Assembly: GCA_018398585.1 (NCBI GenBank)
Contig: JAGTTD010000015.1
Location: 5,771,001 to 5,835,000, forward strand
Source: Simmondsia chinensis
Lineage: Eukaryota > Streptophyta > Magnoliopsida > Caryophyllales > Simmondsiaceae
Length of the DNA: 64,000 bases
Direction: 5' to 3'
A program made the translations under genes and the position numbers. A model generated the notes under the pieces. It had not been told where the DNA came from, ran no database searches, and was given only the letters and a program-made list of their open reading frames with translations. Numbering within the stretch: the stretch's first letter is position 1; the number at the start of each line of letters is the position of its first letter. Positions 59,858 through 64,000 of this stretch are shown in pieces.

Positions 59858-60660
59858 GTAGAAACTTAAATAAATAAGAGGAAGCTCAATTAATTAATGG
59901 AGCTTGAGAGCATTTAGAAGACAACACAGCTTTACTCTAATATATAGAAAGAAAAGATATAAATACAAATTCGACTTATAGATGCTCTAAGTGCGAGAAG
60001 AAAGGAAGGAGCAGGGACACTAACAATATTTGACTTTAGTTTAATTCAAGAAATATAAATTTTTTTTTTTTGGGCCTCAATTTAGAGGACTTTCTTTTAC
60101 TTTTATTATTGAGATATAAACTTTTGAGCTTTGGAACATAATTTTGCTATTTCTCATGGTTAATTTAGCACTGGAATGTAATATTTTCACTTGATAGTTT
60201 AACATTCCTATTGCCCTTTTCTTTACAATCTCGCTACGATGCTCGTGTGATTGTCACTACCAGAAGTACAGCGATCATCCCCATTGTTGTTTGCCACTTA
60301 TCCCTCTGTTTGTTGATCACCCATAGCACCTCGTCCACCGCTGGCCAGCCCAACCCCACCGTCAGAGATGGGGAGGAAAGAATGAGATGGGGCATAGGTA
60401 GCAGTAGCGGACTTGTTGGGGCCAGTGTCGATGGTGGCTATTAAGATATGGCTGACATGTCAGCCGATTGGCTTGCTAATGTAAAAAGGGGGCAATGCTA
60501 AGATCTTCGAGGGAGCAAAGGTGGGAGACGAGAGCGTCTTTAAGGGGGGCGGATAAGGAAGTCAATATCGATGCTAAGACAAGGGGCCAATAGTGACACC
60601 GGTGGGGCGCAGTGAGGCCAACAAAGACAACACGACAATGGTTGAAGGAGCTAGTATTAT
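59858..60660. other. Intergenic sequence
   Basis: No gene or repeat family recognised. 60200-60650 is less AT-rich, with short open frames that carry no family signal. Confidence 0.35.
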
Positions 60661-61072
60661 TATAACGACCCAACACAATACCACTACAATACAACCCATA
60701 AGAGTGGAAAGTACCTTATATTCAATAGATCCCGCTTAAGTCTAAAAGGGGAAAATGCCTCGTTTAACCGAACTCCACACTTATTCAACATTGGATTAAC
60801 GCGTTGTTCCCATCAAGTCATTTCCACTGGCCCTCACTACATCAACGGTGTCACTGAGTAGCCAGTCGCAACATATTTTGAGTTTGGTATGGTGATTATG
60901 CCACCTATGGGTCCCCGCTAAAAGAATAACAGCATGGCTCGCACACTGCGACTAGAGTAAGCTTACTAAATGTAACGACCAACACATAACACTACAGCCA
61001 CCCATGAAAATGATAAAATCCCCTGTAGGATACATAATGGACTACTTAAGCCCAAATGGGAGATGTGATTTG
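60661..61072 (+). repeat. Pair of LTR-like repeats
   Basis: TATAACGACCCAACACAATA (60661) and TGTAACGACCAACACATAAC (60970) start two related stretches of about 100 bp that share CACTACA, ACCCAT and CTTAAG. TGTAACGACC is a common plant Gypsy LTR start. No PBS was found, so the element type stays open. Confidence 0.35.
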
Positions 61073-61354
61073 TTTGGTTATGGTGAAATCACTTATAAAT
61101 TGACCAAATTCCACGAAGTGGCAACAATTTCCAAGACACAAACTTTAACGCCTGCAAAATTTAGGTGCACCAAAGTTGCGTTTGAACACACAAATCATAG
61201 CATACAACAACTATATAATTAAGTTTAGAGAGAGAAGCAACACATACAAAGACACAATCAATACGTTCCGGTTGGAGAGGCCAAATCAATATACTTCTCT
61301 CTGCATCGCAACGCCGCTCTCTCATGGCAGACCCCGTGAAAAAAATAAAAGCTC

Positions 61355-61453
61355 TCACTTCTTTCCTCCCCCAGAGACATTGAACTTGAAGAAGATTACA
61401 TCGCCGTCTTGGACCACATATGTCTTGCCCTCTTGCCGATACTTCCCAGCCGC
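61355..61453 (-). CDS. OLA1: Obg-like ATPase OLA1/YchF, last exon
   Basis: Encodes the C-terminal 32 residues and the stop of the cytosolic YchF/Obg-family P-loop ATPase. The reading is [18 protein letters not shown] then [14 protein letters not shown], the end of the C-terminal TGS domain with the conserved (D/E)GDIIFFKFN phrase. The acceptor GATCAG precedes GCG at 61453; the stop TGA is at 61357-61355. The exon is 99 bp (33 codons) and joins the 63833-63883 exon in phase 0. The frame is clean, with no element damage. OLA1 hydrolyses ATP and is linked to translation and stress responses in other organisms. The G domain lies right of the window. The identification rests on this short but very conserved tail. 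Confidence 0.9.
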   Translation of the reverse strand, partial: AAGKYRQEGKTYVVQDGDVIFFKFNVSGGGKK

Positions 61454-61584
61454 CTGATCCACAAGAAAATGCCATTAAATTTACATCAAGAAAGATGTGT
61501 ACATGGATGAGAGTTCAAAATTTGTCACATGCTTGTTTAGTATCATTTTTGTTTGCAATTTATGGCTTTTCAGGAACTAAAAGC

Positions 61585-61755
61585 CTATATGAAAATGATT
61601 TTTTTTAATTTTTGGATTCTTTTCAATTTTTTCGTAGTTCGAGTGAAAACTGAAAACATAAACCAAAAAACCATAAAAAGTCGCTTTGAAAACCTAATTT
61701 TTAGTTTCTCAAAACCCAAAAATTAGAAATAAAAAACAATACCAAATAAGGCCTT
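61585..61755. repeat. MITE-like stretch A in the OLA1 intron
   Basis: Contains AAAACCCAAAAATTAGAAAT and ends AACAATACCAAATAAGGCC followed by TTAGGGAAT. Matches the right half of stretch B. The left end is unclear. Confidence 0.45.
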
Positions 61756-61954
61756 AGGGAATGTGATCATATGAGCGGCTGAAATATCTTAAGATGGTAT
61801 TATGTTTGAGGAAAGAAACGAAAACTTTAAAGAGCGACATGCAGTTGTAACTCTGAATTAGATCGCCATGTTCGAATTTTTTAAATGTCACATCAATTTT
61901 CTGACATTTAGTCAGCATAGGAGCAAAAATTGCAGCACCTTTTTGTTCCTTTAA

Positions 61955-62183
61955 ACAACAGAAGACTAATAAGCGTGGTTTGGGAGGGGTGGATGTACGT
62001 GGCCTTACCCCTGCAGGGTGTAACCCTGCTGAGAGGCTGTTTCCGAGGACCCCCAACCTTATAGGGTTGGCAACACGAGAATTTCCCAGGAGGTCACCCA
62101 TCCTGGTACTACTCTTGCCCAAGCACGCTTAACTTCGGACTTCTAATAGGATCCGGTGCCTTAGAGCCTAGTAAATGAACTCT
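61955..62183 (-). mobile_element. 5S rRNA-headed, RTE-tailed SINE-like element
   Basis: 229 bp on the minus strand. The head (62064-62183, 120 bp, the exact length of 5S rRNA) contains AAGTTAAGCGTGCTTGGGC, AAGAGTAGTACCAGGATGGG and TGACCTCCTGGGAA. These cover the 5S internal promoter (A box, intermediate element, C box) with few changes; the first ~25 bases are diverged. The tail (61955-62063) is the RTE 3' end: GTTGGGGGTCCTCGGAAACA, GCCTCTC, GGGGTAAGGCCACGTACATC, and a TCTGTTG end. A perfect 15-bp duplication, TTTTTGTTCCTTTAA on the plus strand, lies at 61940-61954 and 62184-62198. It is in the sense orientation of OLA1. Alternative: a one-off 5S/RTE chimeric retrocopy. Confidence 0.8.
62064..62183 (-). 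pseudogene. 5S rRNA-derived sequence (head of the SINE-like element)
   Basis: Not a functional 5S gene: it is single, has substitutions (the first ~25 nt are poorly conserved) and lacks a 3' T-run terminator, running into RTE sequence. The internal control region is nearly intact, so RNA polymerase III transcription is conceivable. Confidence 0.8.
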
Positions 62184-63462
62184 TTTTTGTTCCTTTAAGG
62201 TATCTCCAAAATATAATATTGTTGAAAGCCCTCTATCCAGGAAACCATATAAATCCACCAACGTTGGAATCAATTGGCATGAAATTTAGGACATCTTTGG
62301 CCAATCTTCTTTTCTTAAAAAAAGTTTTTTTCCGGGGGAAAAAAAACTTTTTTCAATGATTTGACGGTGTTTTTGAATAAAAGTAGAAGTTTTTCTTTCT
62401 ACTTTTAAGTAGAAAAATAGTGTTTCTCCTTTAAAGTAGAAGCAAAAGCAAAACTAAAAATATTTCTGACAAAGATAACCGTATTGTCAAGAAACAGATG
62501 TTTCATAGTTTCGTCAAACAAGCCTTTAACTGGAAATTCATTGTGAACAACCTTCGTAAATTAAATAAGAATGTCTTTGACATCCATTTTAATAACACTA
62601 CAACGAACACGAAGGTCTCCACTAGAAGAATATCGATTATGCAAATCAGGATTACTAAGCTCATTTTGTCATCTAGAATATTCAAGGCCCTCCATGGGAG
62701 CTCTCTGTAACACAAGATAATACCTACAGTTCCTAGAAATGGGATAATGTCAATATGGCCAATAAGGATGTTGGCAACGGGGCCGCTAGATCATGTAACA
62801 AATCGAATTTTAGTATGAATCCAATCTCAATCTGAGCTAAATAATTGAACATCAAAAGTGAAGTGATAATCCAATTATAAGTTCAAATCCGACAATACAA
62901 TTATTCATATTTGAATATTGATTGTCCAACTTCCAATTAGTTATAAGTCTGATTTACAATATATAAATATGTTTCAGCTTACATATGTTCGTTGAACTTA
63001 CGAGTATAAGAAACTAAAGAATGATAATTATGTAAAATTCCAAACAAACTTCTGATTTCCCTTCCAAATTACACTAAATTTAACTTTATCAGACTAGATG
63101 AACTGGTCTTACATCTTAAAATTTTCATGATCCATTGAATTATTGGACCGGATCAGATCGAGTAATTTTCAAAGAGACCTCATGACCTGATTCGCGCAGC
63201 ATGTTATTTAGGCGTTTTCAACATTCATTCCTCATACTCTAGGCATCCAGCTTCAATGACTAAAAGGTGCAAAAATACTTCCCAGCACACACCTTCATGC
63301 GGCAGGTATCGTCTCTATCACAAGTATATAGAAAGAGCCCTTACAATGAACAGTTCTTTTTATTTAAAACTACGGAACCCACTTTCCGTCACCACACAGC
63401 AGATGCCATGTCGTGAACAATACAAAATGGGTAGCCGCAATCAGGCTGGACTCCCATAGGCC

Positions 63463-63688
63463 CCCCTTTGGTATTCTTTTCTATTTGTAAATTTTGGTCT
63501 TTTTAGAAACTAAACCAAATTTTGCAAACCATTTTTGTTCTTATTTCGTTCTTTTTGAGTTTTTCCCTATTTGTGAGAAAATTGAAAATAGAAAATTAAA
63601 AATACAAAAAAACTATTTTCAAAACCCAATATTTAGTTTCTCAAAAATCAAAAACTGCAAATAAAAAACGATACCAAATGGGTCCTTA
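63463..63688. repeat. MITE-like stretch B in the OLA1 intron
   Basis: Left end CCCCCCTTTGGTATTCTTTT and right end AACGATACCAAATGGGTCC are inverted repeats, followed by TTAGGGAAT as in stretch A. A-rich interior with ACTAAACCAAATTTTGC and AAAACCCAATATTTAGTTTC. Tourist-like in style. Confidence 0.5.
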
Positions 63689-63832
63689 GGGAATTTATGT
63701 TCAATAATCTTATGCTTGGCAAAATTCTTTTCAAAGGCTCCATAATTGGTAACTTTAGTACCCCTTTCGGTAGTCTTAAAATGCAAAACCATTATGGTTG
63801 TTTATTGGAGGAAAGAGAAAGTTAAGTCGTAC

Positions 63833-63883
63833 CTTAACAGCTGACTCACTGCCAAGCTCCTTTAGGTCCTCAAATTTCATAAC
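63833..63883 (-). CDS. OLA1: Obg-like ATPase OLA1/YchF, penultimate exon
   Basis: A 51-bp exon of 17 codons reading VMKFEDLKELGSESAVK, which precedes [10 protein letters not shown] in OLA1 proteins and lies in the TGS domain. Acceptor TTTCAG before 63883 and donor GT at 63832-63831 both fit consensus, and the phase matches the last exon. The earlier exons (nucleotide-binding domain, Walker motifs) lie right of the window; the sequence from 63884 to 64000 looks intronic. Confidence 0.9.
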
Positions 63884-64000
63884 CTGAAACATCATCAATA
63901 AGCCTGTTTTTAATGAAAAGTACAGAAGCCTAACAAGAACAATTTTCAACAATTTTTTTTTTAATTTTGGTTGAATACACTTCTCAACATTTGATTACAA

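Larger units (their letters stand above)
61454..63832 (-). other. Last intron of OLA1, with SINE and MITE insertions
   Basis: 2379 bp, GT (63832-63831) to AG (61455-61454). It holds the 5S-headed retroelement (61955-62183) and two related MITE-like stretches (about 61585-61755 and 63463-63688). The remaining sequence is AT-rich, and the open frames inside have no family signal. Confidence 0.75.

Noticed and set aside
62064..62183. Functional 5S rRNA gene
   Set aside because: Single copy with substitutions and no 3' T-run terminator; it continues straight into LINE sequence.
62064..62183. Cassandra TRIM
   Set aside because: No LTR, PBS or second 5S copy nearby; the 15-bp duplication encloses the 5S part plus the RTE tail, not an LTR unit.

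Overview
The window looks like AT-rich nuclear DNA of a flowering plant. Nearly all recognisable coding sequence is broken transposable-element protein. The element types are plant types: chromovirus-like and Athila-like Ty3/Gypsy, Ty1/Copia, L1 and RTE LINEs, hAT, PIF/Harbinger-like and MITEs. Only two host genes are supported. One is the first exon of a trihelix transcription factor (minus strand, 1003-1615). The other is the last two exons of OLA1/YchF, an Obg-like ATPase (minus strand, 61355-61453 and 63833-63883). The species cannot be named from the sequence.

Layout. 1-1.8 kb: trihelix exon and its 5' flank, beside a degenerate TRIM-like repeat. 1.8-5.3 kb: a minus-strand Ty3/Gypsy element with several internal deletions. 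5.5-5.8 kb: a complete 293-bp TRIM with 70-bp LTRs. 7.6-8.8 kb: a Harbinger-like element. 9.5-15 kb: an Athila-like element with 5' LTR, gag and protease but no reverse transcriptase, flanked by an ~85-bp repeat. 16.2-16.8 kb: a GCTCGATAA-rich inverted-repeat element, with a second copy at 54.6-55.2 kb. 19.1-21.4 kb: the C-terminal part of an L1 LINE, abutting a second Athila-like copy (21.4-24.6 kb). 25.6-26.6 kb: a Harbinger/Tourist-like element. 26.8-29.0 kb: a 5'-truncated RTE LINE inside a MITE.

29.1-46.7 kb is a nested stack. A minus-strand hAT transposon is split by an RTE LINE (30280-36706), which is itself split by a 2.2-kb solo-LTR-like unit (31098-33303). A second copy of that unit (37868-40092) and a whole Ty1/Copia element (40685-46689) also sit in the hAT. 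Target-site duplications at most junctions give a relative insertion order. 47.3-49.3 kb: a MITE holding a non-autonomous LTR element. 51.5-59.9 kb: MITEs, a solo Gypsy LTR, two 5'-truncated RTE insertions, a second Harbinger-like element and a short RTE tail.

The most unusual feature is at 61955-62183, in the last OLA1 intron. A 229-bp element consists of a 120-bp full-length 5S rRNA-like head fused to ~109 bp of the 3' tail of the RTE LINE seen elsewhere in the window. A 15-bp direct repeat flanks it perfectly. This is the structure of a 5S-headed SINE (or a 5S/RTE chimeric retrocopy) using the RTE machinery. It differs from a Cassandra TRIM, where 5S sequence lies inside an LTR.

All boundaries come from reading the sequence by eye. 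Family names rest on recalled family motifs, not on database searches.
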